A stretch of DNA of 64,000 nucleotides from Planctomycetales bacterium (GCA_027449865.1 DAIDKV010000108.1:1-64000); one strand, 5' to 3'; positions 26,670 through 37,339 are shown, counted from the first letter of the stretch. The notes: a model not told the origin generated them from the letters alone. A program made the numbers and translations.

Positions 26670-28934
26670 ATGCGTCGAGCCTACCTCGGCCGGCCCGTCG
26701 CCGTCGGCGCGTCGGCCCTGTGCTTCCTCGTGCTGATCGCGGGGCCGCTCCTGCTCCCGGTCCGGTCGGAGGCGGTGGATTCCCCGGCGCCCGCTCCAAA
26801 GAAGAAGGATTCGCGATCCCGATTTCAGTCGAAGAATGCGAAGCTGACCACCTCCGTCGAGCCGGCTGAGGCCCGTCAGGGCGAACTCGTCACCTTCAAG
26901 GTCACCGCGAAGGTCGATCCGGGCTACCACATCTACAAATATAGCCGCGAGTCGGCTCGCCCCGGCGCCGGACCGCTCCCGACCACGTTCGACCTCTTTG
27001 ACACGGGCGGACTCAGGCCCGAAGGTGACTGGGTGGCCGAACGCGAGCCCATCCAGCACCCCGAGCCCGCCTTTCCGGATATCCCGTTCGTCGAATACTA
27101 CGAGGACGAGGTTTCCTGGAGCATTAAGCTGAAAGTCCCGTCCGACGCGACGCCGGGCAAAAAGACCCTGCGCGTCCAGGCTGGATACATGGTCTGCAAC
27201 GCCTCGTCCTGCAGCATGGCGGGCCAGTGGACCCTTCCCGAAGCGACTCTCACGGTGATCTCCGGCGGGTCAGGTGGTCCACCCTCGACGGCCGCCGCAA
27301 CCCCGACGCCAAAGCCCGAGGCCCCGAAGCCGGTCGCACCACCAACGTCCGAAAAGCCGGCCGTCGCTTCCCCGCCCCCGGTCGTAGCCTCGACTGGCTC
27401 CGCCATCCGTAGCGAGATCGCCCAGAAGGCCGAGCAGGGTTTGATCCCGTTTCTGATCGCCTCGGCACTGGGTGGGCTGTTCGCGCTGGTGATGCCGTGC
27501 GTCTGGCCGATGGTGCCGATCACGGTCAACTTCTTTGTGAAGCAGGGGCAAAGTCAGTCGGGACGGGTCGGGACGACCGGGCTAGCGGTCACGTACTGCC
27601 TCTCGATCATTGGAGTCTTCACGGCGGTCGGGGTCCTCTGTTCCTTCTTCTTTTCGGCCTCGGCCCTGCAGACGCTCGCCAACAACGCCTGGCTGAACAT
27701 CTTCGTGGCGGTCATGTTCCTGGTCTTCGGGATGAGCCTGCTGGGGATGTTTGAGATCCGACTACCCAGCGTTCTGCTGAACGCCTCGTCGCAGGGTGAG
27801 AACCGTGGCGGGCTGGTCGGCGTGATGTTCATGGCGCTCACGCTGACGATCACGTCTTTCACCTGCACGTTCCCCGTCGTCGGCGGGCTGCTCGCGATGG
27901 CGGCCGGCGGAGACTTCTTCTACCCAATCGTCGGGCTGGCGACGTTTTCCGCGGTCCTCGCCCTGCCGTTCTTCGTGCTGGCTCTCTCGCCGGGGATGAT
28001 CTCGCGGATGCCGCGAGGCGGCGACTGGATGAACGCCGTGAAGGTCGTCGGTGGGTTGGTCGAGATCGGGGCGGCCCTGAAGTTCATCAACACCGCCGAA
28101 CAGTCGTTCGTCCCGGCCGAGGACGCCTGGATGAACGCCCCCATGATGTTAACCTGCTGGATTGCCCTCGCGACGGTCTGCGGCGTCTACCTGCTCGGTT
28201 TATTCCGGACCGATCACGACCATGACGAGGTGAAGGTTGGGGCCGGTCGGATGCTCACCGGCGCAGCGTTCCTAGGCCTGGCCCTCTTCCTGACGCCCGC
28301 CCTTTTCGGCCACTCACCGAAGGGCCCGCTCTGGAACCGGATCATCGTCGGGCTGCTGCCACCGGATATCAGCGAACTCATCGCGCCGCAGGTCGCAATG
28401 TCCGGCGGCGACTCGTCGCCCGAGATCCAGCGCGCGACGTCCACCGATCCCGACGAGGCCGAGCGGCAGCAAAAGAGCTTTCACGGGGTTCAGTGGGGAA
28501 TGAGCCTGGCGCAGGCAAAGGAGCAGGCGGCCCGGGAGAACCGTCCAATTCTGATCGACTTCACGGGTGTGAATTGCACCAATTGCCGACAGATGGAGAT
28601 TGGCGTCTTTCCGAATCGCCAGGTTCTCCCGCTACTCAAACGATTTGTGACCGTGCAACTCTACACCGATTTCGTCAAGATCCCGAGCCTGACCCCTCTG
28701 CAGTGGACCGAGAGAGCTGAGATCAACCAGGATCTCCTTCTCAAGCTGACCGGAGAGGCAACCAATCCGATTTACGTCGTGCTTTCACCGGATGGAAGAG
28801 TGGTCGATCGGATCGGCGGTTTCAACGAGCCTCGCGTCTTCGCCGCGTTCCTGACGCAGGCGCTGGAGAAGGCCGGTGGTGGGAGCGAGAAGGTCGCGCA
28901 GGCGGCCGGCAAAAATGGAGCGAGCGATCGTTGA
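26670..28934 (+). CDS. dsbD: Thiol:disulfide interchange protein DsbD-like
   Basis: 754 aa with a signal peptide (about 1-36). An N-terminal DsbD-alpha-like domain follows (about 50-200, with GYHIYKYSRES and a CNASSC pair). A Pro/Ala linker leads to a CcdA-type membrane core of about eight helices (about 255-590). The C-terminal thioredoxin-like domain has CTNC near 635. The protein takes electrons from cytoplasmic thioredoxin across the membrane to reduce periplasmic disulfides and cytochrome c maturation factors. All three domains of the classical protein are there; the membrane cysteine pair is in MPCVWPMV and FTCTFPVV. Confidence 0.85.
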   Translation: MRRAYLGRPVAVGASALCFLVLIAGPLLLPVRSEAVDSPAPAPKKKDSRSRFQSKNAKLTTSVEPAEARQGELVTFKVTAKVDPGYHIYKYSRESARPGAGPLPTTFDLFDTGGLRPEGDWVAEREPIQHPEPAFPDIPFVEYYEDEVSWSIKLKVPSDATPGKKTLRVQAGYMVCNASSCSMAGQWTLPEATLTVISGGSGGPPSTAAATPTPKPEAPKPVAPPTSEKPAVASPPPVVASTGSAIRSEIAQKAEQGLIPFLIASALGGLFALVMPCVWPMVPITVNFFVKQGQSQSGRVGTTGLAVTYCLSIIGVFTAVGVLCSFFFSASALQTLANNAWLNIFVAVMFLVFGMSLLGMFEIRLPSVLLNASSQGENRGGLVGVMFMALTLTITSFTCTFPVVGGLLAMAAGGDFFYPIVGLATFSAVLALPFFVLALSPGMISRMPRGGDWMNAVKVVGGLVEIGAALKFINTAEQSFVPAEDAWMNAPMMLTCWIALATVCGVYLLGLFRTDHDHDEVKVGAGRMLTGAAFLGLALFLTPALFGHSPKGPLWNRIIVGLLPPDISELIAPQVAMSGGDSSPEIQRATSTDPDEAERQQKSFHGVQWGMSLAQAKEQAARENRPILIDFTGVNCTNCRQMEIGVFPNRQVLPLLKRFVTVQLYTDFVKIPSLTPLQWTERAEINQDLLLKLTGEATNPIYVVLSPDGRVVDRIGGFNEPRVFAAFLTQALEKAGGGSEKVAQAAGKNGASDR

Positions 28935-28943
28935 TGAGATCTC

Positions 28944-28993
28944 TGGGCTCCTTCCTCCTGGTGCTCGAAATCCGCTCCCGGAGGAAGAGCCCG
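28944..28993. terminator. Hairpin between convergent genes
   Basis: GGGCTCCTTCCTCC near 28944-28957 pairs with GGAGGAAGAGCCC near 28980-28993, with one bulge. It lies between the stops of dsbD (28934, +) and the dehydrogenase gene (29020, -). Confidence 0.55.
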
Positions 28994-29019
28994 TGGTCGA
29001 TCCGGTGAATCCTTGAGGG

Positions 29020-30042
29020 TCACTGTACCCGCTGGTAGAGCGGCTCGAGCCCGAGCTGGCGGCGGATCTGCTCGACCTGCATCGGATCGTTGACCGGGTA
29101 TCGCGGGACCACGCCTCTCAGGACGCCAACGACCTCCTCGGCGATCGTGGTTGCCATGTTTCGAAGCGATTCTTCGGTCTGAGCCGCACTGTGGGGGGTC
29201 AGCAGGACATCCGATCGGCCGAGCAGGGGATGGCCAGCGGGCGGCGGCTCAATGGTGAAGACGTCGCCACCATAACCCCAGAGCTTGCCCGCGTCGAGCG
29301 CCTCGGCGACCGCAACTTCGTCCACGACCGGGCCTCGGGCGCAGTTGATCAGGATCGCGTCGGGTTTCATCATCGCGAGGGTCTCGCGGTTGATCATGCT
29401 CCGGGTACTGGCATCGAGCGGAACGTGCATGGTCACATAATCGGAGGCAGCCAGAAGCTCAGGTAGTTCCATCCGCCGGGCATCGCATCGGCGCTCGACC
29501 TCCTCGGGTGGAGCGACGATGTCGTTGTAGAGGACGTGCATACCGAAGCCCAGATGGGCGATCTCACCGACGCGACGGCCGATACGCCCGAAGCCGACGA
29601 TCCCGATGGTCTTGCCGGCGATGTCGCGGCCGGTCATGCTGGTTCGAGCGTGGTAGTTGTACGCAGCCAGCTCGGCACCCATCTTTGTGAAGTGTTTCGA
29701 TAGTCCGATCATCATCGCGAGCACGTGCTCGGCGACGCTCTGTGTGTTCGCGCCCGGTGTGTAGACGACCTGGACACCGCGCGCGGTCGCCGCGTCGACA
29801 TCGATCTGGTCGTAGCCGACCCCGTGCCGCCCGACGACCTTCAACCCGCGGCCGGCGTCGAGCAGTGCGGCGTCGATCACGCCGCCGGTTCGGATCACCA
29901 ACGCCTCGGCTCCGACAACCTCGCGACGCAAGGTGGGCGGGTCGAGTGCGCTCGCCATCCGCAGTTCGCCAGCCTCACGAAGCATCTGCATTCCCGAATC
30001 GTGCATGCTGGTGAGGGAAAAGATCGTCGGTCGGCGTGGCAT
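29020..30042 (-). CDS. D-2-hydroxyacid dehydrogenase (phosphoglycerate-dehydrogenase-like)
   Basis: 340 aa from ATG 30042 (MPRRPTIFSLTSMHDSGMQM); the longer frame to 30399 is antisense to the divergent gene and not chosen. NAD-binding GFGRIG lies near residue 153. The catalytic Arg is in NCARGPVVDE (near 232), the Glu in FTIEPPP (near 262) and the His in TPHSAAQT (near 281). The family oxidises or reduces D-2-hydroxy acids. It lacks the ACT domain of full SerA, and no serine-pathway neighbours are present, so the substrate is open. Confidence 0.8.
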   Translation of the reverse strand: MPRRPTIFSLTSMHDSGMQMLREAGELRMASALDPPTLRREVVGAEALVIRTGGVIDAALLDAGRGLKVVGRHGVGYDQIDVDAATARGVQVVYTPGANTQSVAEHVLAMMIGLSKHFTKMGAELAAYNYHARTSMTGRDIAGKTIGIVGFGRIGRRVGEIAHLGFGMHVLYNDIVAPPEEVERRCDARRMELPELLAASDYVTMHVPLDASTRSMINRETLAMMKPDAILINCARGPVVDEVAVAEALDAGKLWGYGGDVFTIEPPPAGHPLLGRSDVLLTPHSAAQTEESLRNMATTIAEEVVGVLRGVVPRYPVNDPMQVEQIRRQLGLEPLYQRVQ

Positions 30043-30138
30043 GGGGGTTGTTCTCGTGGCGAGTGCTTGTCGGTGGGTGGGAGTCGCGTCATTATACAAC
30101 AATCTGGTCAAGGTCGTCGCCTCGGAGGTTCCGGATCG

Positions 30139-31383
30139 ATGTTTTCCCGCCTCCGCAGGCATCCGGTCGCCGCGATCGTGGTTCTCTCGATCGTGCTGAG
30201 AGTCGCCGTCCTGGCGCCTGGCCGTCGGGCCTTCGAAGACCCCGACAACTACCTGCCGATGGCCCGATCTCTGGTTTCGGGCAAGGGCTTTACTCTGGCT
30301 GGCCGGCTCACCGCTTATCGACCGCCTCTGTATCCCTTGCTTTTGATACCGGCGGTTGAGCTCGGCCGATGGGCTCCCTGGGGAATCGGCGCGCTTCACC
30401 TCGGACTGGGAGCCGGTACCGTGGCGATGACCGCCGCTGCCGCGAACCGGCTGGGGCTCTCCCAGCGACGGGCGCTGATCGCGGCGACAATCGCGGCTTG
30501 CGATCCCGTGCTTGTCTGGCAGGCACGCTCGGTAATGACCGAGACCCCCGCGGCGTTCCTCGTCGCCGCGATGCTCGCCGGGCTCTCCATCGGGGGTCGT
30601 CGGGGCGCCATCCTCGGCGGGATCGCCTCGGGCCTGGCCGGACTTTGCCGGCCAAGCCTGCTCGCCGCTTCAACGCTGACCATCGCCGCCGGGCTCGTCC
30701 CAACACCGGGCCGCTGGCGCGAGCGACTGACTCGCTCGACCATCTTCGCCACGACGACCGCGATCGTCCTCCTGCCCTGGATGATCCGGAATCTCGTCGC
30801 GATCGGCGAGCCTATCTGGACGACCACTCACGGCGGATATACCCTCGCCCTCGCCAACAACGAGGTCTATTACCGAGAAATCCTCGACGGTCCGCCCGGT
30901 CGCGTCTGGACCGGAGAAGACCAGTGGCACTGGTGGGATTCGGTCACCCGGGAGACCGCCGGGCTGACCGAGCCCGAGGCCGATCGATTCCTTCGCAATC
31001 AGGTGCTGGACCTCGCCCGGCGTCGCCCATTCGATTTTGTCCGAGCCTCGATCGCCCGACTCGGACGGTTCTGGGCCGTGGCACCGTCCGAAGCCGTCTA
31101 TCCACGTCCCGCGCGGCTCGCGACGATGATCTGGACCGTCCCGCTCTGGACAGCCCTCGCGCTGGGAGTCCTCCGGCGCCCGGCCTGGTCGTGGCCGACA
31201 ATCGCCGCGACGATGGCCCTCTTGGGCCTGACGATCGTACACCTTGCCTTCTGGACCGATCTCCGCATGCGAGCCCCTATCGTCCCCGCGATCGCGATTC
31301 TCGCCGCTGGAGCCGGCTCCCGCTCAGACGAGAACCGAAGGGGGTGTGACCAGGTCGGACTCGGGAGGATGGGAAGCGGTTGA
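30139..31383 (+). CDS. Polytopic glycosyltransferase (GT39/ArnT-like)
   Basis: 414 aa from ATG 30139, preceded by CTCGGAGG. The N-terminal helix has a conserved luminal loop with EDPDNYLPMARSL, and about eight to nine hydrophobic segments follow. Proteins of this class move sugars from a lipid carrier to proteins or glycans at the outer face of the membrane. The last 60 nt overlap the convergent glycosyltransferase gene (31324-32736), so the final about 20 residues ([17 protein letters not shown]) are antisense-dictated and may be non-functional. A surface-glycan role fits the neighbours. Confidence 0.7.
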   Translation: MFSRLRRHPVAAIVVLSIVLRVAVLAPGRRAFEDPDNYLPMARSLVSGKGFTLAGRLTAYRPPLYPLLLIPAVELGRWAPWGIGALHLGLGAGTVAMTAAAANRLGLSQRRALIAATIAACDPVLVWQARSVMTETPAAFLVAAMLAGLSIGGRRGAILGGIASGLAGLCRPSLLAASTLTIAAGLVPTPGRWRERLTRSTIFATTTAIVLLPWMIRNLVAIGEPIWTTTHGGYTLALANNEVYYREILDGPPGRVWTGEDQWHWWDSVTRETAGLTEPEADRFLRNQVLDLARRRPFDFVRASIARLGRFWAVAPSEAVYPRPARLATMIWTVPLWTALALGVLRRPAWSWPTIAATMALLGLTIVHLAFWTDLRMRAPIVPAIAILAAGAGSRSDENRRGCDQVGLGRMGSG

Positions 31384-32736
31384 CCGTTCCGGCCGTCGGG
31401 TGAAGACGATCCATCGCGACATCGAGAAGCTCACCCCGGTTGCCGTGACGATCCCAACGACGGCGGCCGCAAGTCGGTGCCGGGCAAAAAAACCAATCCT
31501 CGCCGGCAGATACAACCGGAGCGAGAAGCTCAACGCGACCGCCAGCGCATTGCTCAACACGTAAGCAAAAAATTGCCGACCCCACGATCCGCCCCGAGCA
31601 TCGTTGAAGGTCAGTCGTCGGTTGAGGGTGAAGTTCCAGACCAGCGCCACGCTGATCGAAATGGCCGCGGCAATTGCCAGAGTCCAGGAGAAGCCAGAGC
31701 GTCCGACCGCTGTCCCGGCAATCGACGTGAACGAGAGCATCCACTGGAGGAGTGCGTAGATCGAGAGATCCACGACCATCCCCGACGCTCCCACGCAACA
31801 GAACTGAATCAGCCGGGAGAAGCTACCGTATCGACCGTCCAGGACATGTTTCAGCGATCGAAGGTCACGCACCCCGAACCGCTGCCGAGAGAACTGATCG
31901 TCGACCGGAACCCGGACATCGACGCACCGCCCGGGCCGACGGAGGAGCAGCTCCAGCACCAGGTTCGACCCATTCCCCGAAAGTCGCCGCCCTCCCTGCT
32001 CCCAGAGCGACCTGCGCATCACAAGAAGTCCCGAGAAGACATCGCCCGAGCCAAGAACGAGCCGGCTCGCCAACGCGAGGCCCGCCTGCCAGAGGCCCAG
32101 TCCGCCACCAACGTCCATTCCTCGTCGCGGAACAGCGATCGCCAGGTCTGGATCCCGTGCGGCGACCGCGCGTAGCATCTCACCGACCGCCGAGTCACCG
32201 TAGCATCGCGATAGATCCAGGACCATCAGACGATCGCCGGTTGACATCTCGAGCCCGGTACGCGCCCGATCGTCCCAGCTCCCCACGGAGACCGGAACAA
32301 GGGTCCAATTTTCCTCGACCGTGATCCTTTCCAGATCGGCCTCGTCGCCGACCACCACCACCTCGACCACCCCGGCAGCCCTCGCCTGCTCGATGGCCTG
32401 GTAGAGTCGGGACCATTCGGAAGACGCCAGGGGCGATCCATCGATCATCGGGAGGATCAGGCTGAGGCTGTCGTCACGGTCCCGGAGTACCGCATCCGAC
32501 TGTTGACGGCCCCACCGCGCGGTCATCGCGTCGGACGGCTCGGGAGATCCCATTCGGCTCCTCAATATCCCGAACTCGCGACGATCCCGCCGCGCAAGAT
32601 GACAGGCCCGGCAAATCGCCAGCTCAGCGTCAGTAAAGAACTCTCTGAACATAGCATAGTGCAAACCGCGGCCGGATTGCAAGAGTGCGCAGCCCACATA
32701 CACGGTCGCACGCAATAGCACATACGCCCACTTCAT
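31324..32736 (-). CDS. Glycosyltransferase-like protein with C-terminal GtrA domain
   Basis: The start is uncertain. ATG 32736 ([15 protein letters not shown]) is chosen because GAGG lies about 10 nt upstream; alternatives are 32763 and 32655. It is about 470 aa. The N-terminal half has a short GT2-type nucleotidyl fold ([45 protein letters not shown]). The C-terminal half is a GtrA-type domain of four helices ([32 protein letters not shown]), which flips or uses polyprenyl-linked sugars. The fusion is known for bactoprenol glycosylation systems. The first about 60 residues are Arg/Cys-rich and poorly conserved. Confidence 0.7.
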   Translation of the reverse strand: MKWAYVLLRATVYVGCALLQSGRGLHYAMFREFFTDAELAICRACHLARRDRREFGILRSRMGSPEPSDAMTARWGRQQSDAVLRDRDDSLSLILPMIDGSPLASSEWSRLYQAIEQARAAGVVEVVVVGDEADLERITVEENWTLVPVSVGSWDDRARTGLEMSTGDRLMVLDLSRCYGDSAVGEMLRAVAARDPDLAIAVPRRGMDVGGGLGLWQAGLALASRLVLGSGDVFSGLLVMRRSLWEQGGRRLSGNGSNLVLELLLRRPGRCVDVRVPVDDQFSRQRFGVRDLRSLKHVLDGRYGSFSRLIQFCCVGASGMVVDLSIYALLQWMLSFTSIAGTAVGRSGFSWTLAIAAAISISVALVWNFTLNRRLTFNDARGGSWGRQFFAYVLSNALAVALSFSLRLYLPARIGFFARHRLAAAVVGIVTATGVSFSMSRWIVFTRRPERSTASHPPESDLVTPPSVLV

Positions 32737-32846
32737 GGCAGATAGCCTCGTCGGCGTTGCCATCCGACTCGAGGGAATTGTATGGTAAAGCGGGGTCGGT
32801 GATTCTCGACCACCCGCCGTTTCCATCGATCGAAGGAGCCAGGCCC

Positions 32847-33779
32847 TTGAGGACGGTCATCACAGGCGGTGCTGGGTTTATCGGGTCGCACCTCTGCGAG
32901 CGGTTCCTGGCCGAGGGGCACGAGGTTCTCTGTGTGGACAATCTCCTGACCGGTACTCGACGCAACATCGAGCACCTTGCCGACCACCCCGGTTTCCGAT
33001 TCATCGAGCACAACATCTCCGAGTCGATCGAACTGGAAGGCCCCGTCGAAAACATTCTTCACTTCGCCAGCCCGGCCAGCCCGGTCGACTATCTGGCGCA
33101 CCCCATCCCAACGCTCAAGGTCGGCTCACTCGGCACTCACAACGCTCTTGGGCTGGCGAAGGCCAAGGACGCCCGGTTCCTCCTGGCGAGCACGTCGGAG
33201 GTCTACGGCGACCCGGAGGTCCATCCCCAGCGAGAGGATTACTGGGGCCACGTCAATCCGATCGGCCCCCGCGGCTGCTACGACGAGGCCAAGCGTTTCG
33301 CCGAGGCGATCACCATGGCCTATCACCGCTATCACGGTGTCAAGACACGGATCGTCCGGATCTTCAACACCTACGGCCCGAGAATGCGGCTCAATGACGG
33401 CCGCGTCCTGCCCAACTTCATGCGACAGGCTCTCCGGGGCGAATCGATCACCGTCTACGGCGAGGGACAGCAGACCCGAAGCTTCTGTTACGTTGACGAC
33501 CTCGTCGAGGGTATCTTCCGCCTGCTTCACGCCGACTTTTCCGAACCGGTCAACCTCGGCAACCCCTCCGAGATCACCGTCCTTCAGCTTGCCCAGGAAA
33601 TCATCGCCCTCGTCGAGGGAACGAAAAGCCAGATCATCTACGAGGACCTCCCTCAGGATGATCCCCGGCGACGGAAGCCCGACATCACCCGCGCCCGCGA
33701 ACTTCTCGGCTGGGAGCCAAAGGTCGACCGCTCCGAGGGCCTGAAGCGGTCGCTGGAATACTTCCAGGGCGCCGTCTAA
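32847..33779 (+). CDS. UDP-glucuronate decarboxylase (UDP-xylose synthase)
   Basis: 310 aa from TTG 32847, with GAAGGAG 8 nt upstream; no ATG fits. It is an extended SDR with GGAGFIG at 7-13, the Thr/Ser-x-Tyr-x3-Lys catalytic set ([15 protein letters not shown]), and NTYGPRM. The combination of [12 protein letters not shown] and the loop [18 protein letters not shown] is that of UXS-type enzymes, which turn UDP-glucuronate into UDP-xylose. The sugar would feed the surface-glycan genes around it. It ends in a gap holding a 10-bp hairpin. Confidence 0.85.
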   Translation: MRTVITGGAGFIGSHLCERFLAEGHEVLCVDNLLTGTRRNIEHLADHPGFRFIEHNISESIELEGPVENILHFASPASPVDYLAHPIPTLKVGSLGTHNALGLAKAKDARFLLASTSEVYGDPEVHPQREDYWGHVNPIGPRGCYDEAKRFAEAITMAYHRYHGVKTRIVRIFNTYGPRMRLNDGRVLPNFMRQALRGESITVYGEGQQTRSFCYVDDLVEGIFRLLHADFSEPVNLGNPSEITVLQLAQEIIALVEGTKSQIIYEDLPQDDPRRRKPDITRARELLGWEPKVDRSEGLKRSLEYFQGAV

Positions 33780-33826
33780 TTCCATCGCCTTACAAAATAA
33801 AGACATATATATAAACAATCGATCGT

Positions 33827-33860
33827 GGACGCCTCCATCCTCCACGGATCGGAGGCGTCC
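33827..33860. terminator. 10-bp hairpin between convergent genes
   Basis: GGACGCCTCC (33827-33836) and GGAGGCGTCC (33851-33860) are exact complements with a 14-nt loop. It sits between the stops at 33779 (+) and 33876 (-), just after an A/T-rich run. Confidence 0.6.
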
Positions 33861-33875
33861 GGCCCGAAAGACCGC

Positions 33876-35711
33876 TCAGCGGATGAGCGTCGGACTGTCG
33901 ATGTTGTTGCCGGTCGTGGTCGCCTTGTTGCCGACAACCAGGGTATTGGTCAGGGTTAAGGTTCCATTGGAGACGAAGACCCCGCCACCGTTTCCAGGAC
34001 CGCTCGGCGTACCACCCATCGCGGAATTCCCGGTGATCAGGTCGCTCCTGAAACTGGCCGATCCGCCCGAGAGGGCCACGGCGCCACCCTGTCCGGCACC
34101 TCCGGCGGTCGAGGCGCTCCCAGCGCCGCCGACAGCGGAATTACCAGTGAGAAGACTGGCCGTGATCGTGATCGAGTCGGCCTGGATGGCGATCGCGCCG
34201 CCCGAGGCGATACCGCCGCCTGAGCCGCCCAGAGCCTCATTCTGGGCGAAGAGGGATCCCAGGATCGTTAGGTCGGTGCCCAGGGGCGAGTCTGCGCTTC
34301 CGTTCAACGCAATCGCACCACCGGCGGCCTGACCACCCATTGCGCTTCCGATGGCCTCGTTGCCTGTGAAGGTCGAGTCCGCAATCGTTCCCCGCGCCAG
34401 GCCGGAGAGGTCCATAGCCCCTCCCTCGGCCGAACCGGTCCCATTCGCGGTATTGCCGTCGAAGAAACTGCTTTTCACCGAGAGATTGGCAAAGGGCCCG
34501 GTGTAGACCGCTCCGCCGTCGCTCGCCTGGTTCTTCGAGAACGTGCTGCCGACGATCGTGAGCGTGTCGGTCCCCGGGCTCGGCGCGGTGAGGAGGAAAT
34601 CCTGCATCGCAATCCCACCGCCGTAAGTCGTCCCACCCGGATAGGACGCGACGTTGCCACGGATCAAGCTGCCGATGACCGTGACGTTGGGGCCGTTCGT
34701 CGAGAGAATGCCGGCGCCGCTGCTCGTCGAGGTATTGCCGGAGACCGTGCTGAGAACGACATTCAGATTCGGTGCGGCAGCCCCGAATGTCCCACCAACC
34801 TGAATCCCGCCCCCCTGGTTTCCGGTGACCGAGGAGGCATAGAGACCGACATTCTCCCCATAGGCCCGGATTCCGCCCTCGATCCCGGCTGTATTTCCGG
34901 AAATCGTCGAGTTGACGAGGGTCATCGAGACGGAACTCGTTCCGCTGCTATCGATCCCTCCGCCGAAGACCGTCGCCGTGTTGCCGGAGATTTTCGAGCC
35001 GACAATCGTCACGGATCCCCCCGAATCGAAGACGCCGCCTCCGTTGTTCGCGGTGTTGCCGGAGATTTTCGAGCCGACAATCGTCAGTGGACCAGCCGTG
35101 CCGCTGACGTTATACCCTCCGGCCTCAATCCCGCCGCCGGTGCCGCTCGCCGAGTTCCCGGAGATCGTCGAGCCGACGATCGTTAGCGATCCCGTCGCGG
35201 AGGCCACTCCCGCGCCGGCGTACGAGGCATTGCCCGAGATCAGGTCGTCCGCAAGCGTCAGGTTCCCCTGATTCGTCACACCGCCACCGCCAAATGCAGA
35301 CCCGATCGACTGGCCGCCGGTAATCGTCAGACCCGAGATTGTCGCCGTGACACCGGCATCCACCGCGAATACCGACGACTTCCCACCACCATTGACTGCG
35401 ACCTGTCCCGCTCCCGGGCCCAGAATGCGGATCGATTTCGAGACCTCCAGCGGACCCCCGGTCAGGTCGATCGTTCCGTAAGCGGACGGGGCAAACGTAA
35501 TGACATCTCCTGGCTTCGACGCCGCGATCTCGGCGCGGAGCGAGCCGACAGTCCCGTCGCCGGAATTACTCACGACGAGCGTGCTGAGCAGAGAACGGGT
35601 CTCAAGCCCAGCCACTATCGGTCGAAACTTCGAGCGGGGCCGTTTTCGGCCCTCCGAGGCGCGCAACGATCGGCGACGGGACGAGGACGGTCCGGGATTC
35701 GGAATCGACAT
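33876..35711 (-). CDS. Surface beta-helix protein with LEPR-XLL-like N-terminus
   Basis: 611 aa from ATG 35711 (AGGAGACATCG just before it); the frame extends to 35756 but without a binding site. A basic N-terminus is followed by GLETRSLLSTLVV (near 36-50), which resembles the LEPR-XLL signature of exported planctomycete proteins. The rest is right-handed beta-helix built from repeated units of the type ISGNTANNGGGVFDSGGSV; ISGNTA and GNxAxxGGG recur many times. The nucleotide repeats are visible too (for example two copies of TTGCCGGAGATTTTCGAGCC near 34980 and 35055). It is probably a secreted, cell-wall-bound or adhesive protein. Confidence 0.75.
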   Translation of the reverse strand: MSIPNPGPSSSRRRSLRASEGRKRPRSKFRPIVAGLETRSLLSTLVVSNSGDGTVGSLRAEIAASKPGDVITFAPSAYGTIDLTGGPLEVSKSIRILGPGAGQVAVNGGGKSSVFAVDAGVTATISGLTITGGQSIGSAFGGGGVTNQGNLTLADDLISGNASYAGAGVASATGSLTIVGSTISGNSASGTGGGIEAGGYNVSGTAGPLTIVGSKISGNTANNGGGVFDSGGSVTIVGSKISGNTATVFGGGIDSSGTSSVSMTLVNSTISGNTAGIEGGIRAYGENVGLYASSVTGNQGGGIQVGGTFGAAAPNLNVVLSTVSGNTSTSSGAGILSTNGPNVTVIGSLIRGNVASYPGGTTYGGGIAMQDFLLTAPSPGTDTLTIVGSTFSKNQASDGGAVYTGPFANLSVKSSFFDGNTANGTGSAEGGAMDLSGLARGTIADSTFTGNEAIGSAMGGQAAGGAIALNGSADSPLGTDLTILGSLFAQNEALGGSGGGIASGGAIAIQADSITITASLLTGNSAVGGAGSASTAGGAGQGGAVALSGGSASFRSDLITGNSAMGGTPSGPGNGGGVFVSNGTLTLTNTLVVGNKATTTGNNIDSPTLIR

Positions 35712-36055
35712 CGATGTCTCCTGGGTGCGTGATCGGACTGCAAGACGGGAATTCACCGGTCTGCCGGGCTCGCCTCGGAATACTTCCGGATTCCAGGTGC
35801 CCTCAAAGCCCCAATCGCCGCGAGGGCCGACGATCGTGAACCCGATCGATTCTCAAGAGCAGACCATGCATGAATTCAAGGAGAAGTGTAGAAGAAGAAA
35901 GCGTCCCGGTCAATTGTCCGATCAAAAAGCGCGCGCAGGACATCACAATGCTGCCGCGAACCGTCATGGGTGGCCCGAAGACCACGATTACGAGGTTTTC
36001 AGGTGCGCTCCGCGCGAGCGATCCTTGGTGCATTTTGCTGGATCTTCCGAACGGC
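35712..36055. other. 344-bp gap upstream of the beta-helix gene
   Basis: It holds the leader of the gene starting at 35711 and the tail of the aminotransferase gene (36056). No RNA structure or promoter stands out. Confidence 0.35.
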
Positions 36056-37339
36056 CTAGGCGATCTGGTCCATGTCGGACCTCGGGCCGAGAAAGAGAGT
36101 CTGGAAGAACCAGATGGCCTGCTCGCAAAGCTGGTCGTTCGCGGGGCAATGGATGCGATCAAGGTAGTCGGCAATACGCTTGCGAGAGTAGACGGCGCGG
36201 AACGGGCGAGATTCGAGGGTGCTCTTTAAAAACGGCTCGCGATAGAGCGGACTGTAGCCGGCCGATCCAGGGATGCCCTCCGCGGCCATCGCCTCCAGAA
36301 ATCGGGCACGCGAGAGGCCCCCAAAACCGGCCGGATCGTAGCGAAACATGTACAGGTGATAGGAACTCCGTGTACAACCGTCGTACAAGCGCGCGGGGGT
36401 AATTCCGGGAATCTCGCGAAGGAGACTGGTAAGATAAGCGGCGTTTTGCTCGCGGCGACGCGCCTGCTCTTCCAACCTGGAGAGCTGGGTCATCAAGAGG
36501 GCCCCCTGGAACTCGGTCATCCGCAGGTTGGCGCCGTTCCGGGTGTAATTGAGGCCCCCGACAGTGGCCCGGCCGTTGTTCTGGAAGCTTCGGCATTCGT
36601 TTGCCAGGCGGTCGTCGTTGGTGAGAATAGCACCGCCTTCACCGGAGTTGAGATTCTTCGAGGCCTGGAAGCTAAAGCATCCGAGGTCACCGATCGTGCT
36701 GAGCTTCCGCCCCTTCCATTCACCGAGGACAGCCTGGCAGGCATCTTCCAGCACTGGGAGCTTGTGCCGCCCGGCGACCTGGAGAATTCCGTCCAGGTCA
36801 GCCGCCGACCCGCCGATATGGACCGGGAGGAGCAATGCCGTCTCTCTGGTGATGGATGCCTCGATCCGGCGGGCGTCGATCTGGAACGTCTCCGGGTCGA
36901 TGTCCACAAAGACGGGCAGTGCGTGGTGGATCAGGACGGCGTTGATGGTCGCCACGAAGGTGTAGGGGGGAACGATCACCTCATCGCCCGGCCCGATCCC
37001 GAGCGCCGCCATCGAAGTGATGAGGGCACTCGTCCCATTGGCGACCGCGACGCAATGCTTTGCGCCCATGGTCCTGGCCCAGGTCTCCTCGAATCGCTCC
37101 ACGCGGTGGCCGTCGATCCGGCACCACTTCTTGCTTCGAAGGACTTCTAGCCATCCTCGCTCGTCGTTCTCACCGAGGATCGGCCAGGAGGCAAATCGGT
37201 CGCGACGGACCGGAGTTCCGCCCAGGATCGCTGGCATCGCACTGGATCCTGCGGCGGCCCGATGGCCGACGAGACCGAACGCAGAGGCGGCCGACGAGAC
37301 GGCCCCCAGGAATCCCCGCCTTGATCGGGCCTCGCGCAT
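36056..37339 (-). CDS. DegT/DnrJ-type sugar aminotransferase with Tat signal
   Basis: 427 aa. Residues 6-33 are a twin-arginine signal: [18 protein letters not shown] then VGHRAAAG, with the RRGFLG consensus. The DegT fold follows: [10 protein letters not shown] (109-120 region), [22 protein letters not shown] (Asp199) and the PLP lysine K228 in [13 protein letters not shown]. The family transaminates nucleotide-activated keto sugars. The substrate-binding loops are complete. An exported, folded aminotransferase is unusual, because nucleotide sugars are cytoplasmic; the Tat region could instead be a degraded leader. It lies among surface-glycan genes. Confidence 0.8.
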   Translation of the reverse strand: MREARSRRGFLGAVSSAASAFGLVGHRAAAGSSAMPAILGGTPVRRDRFASWPILGENDERGWLEVLRSKKWCRIDGHRVERFEETWARTMGAKHCVAVANGTSALITSMAALGIGPGDEVIVPPYTFVATINAVLIHHALPVFVDIDPETFQIDARRIEASITRETALLLPVHIGGSAADLDGILQVAGRHKLPVLEDACQAVLGEWKGRKLSTIGDLGCFSFQASKNLNSGEGGAILTNDDRLANECRSFQNNGRATVGGLNYTRNGANLRMTEFQGALLMTQLSRLEEQARRREQNAAYLTSLLREIPGITPARLYDGCTRSSYHLYMFRYDPAGFGGLSRARFLEAMAAEGIPGSAGYSPLYREPFLKSTLESRPFRAVYSRKRIADYLDRIHCPANDQLCEQAIWFFQTLFLGPRSDMDQIA

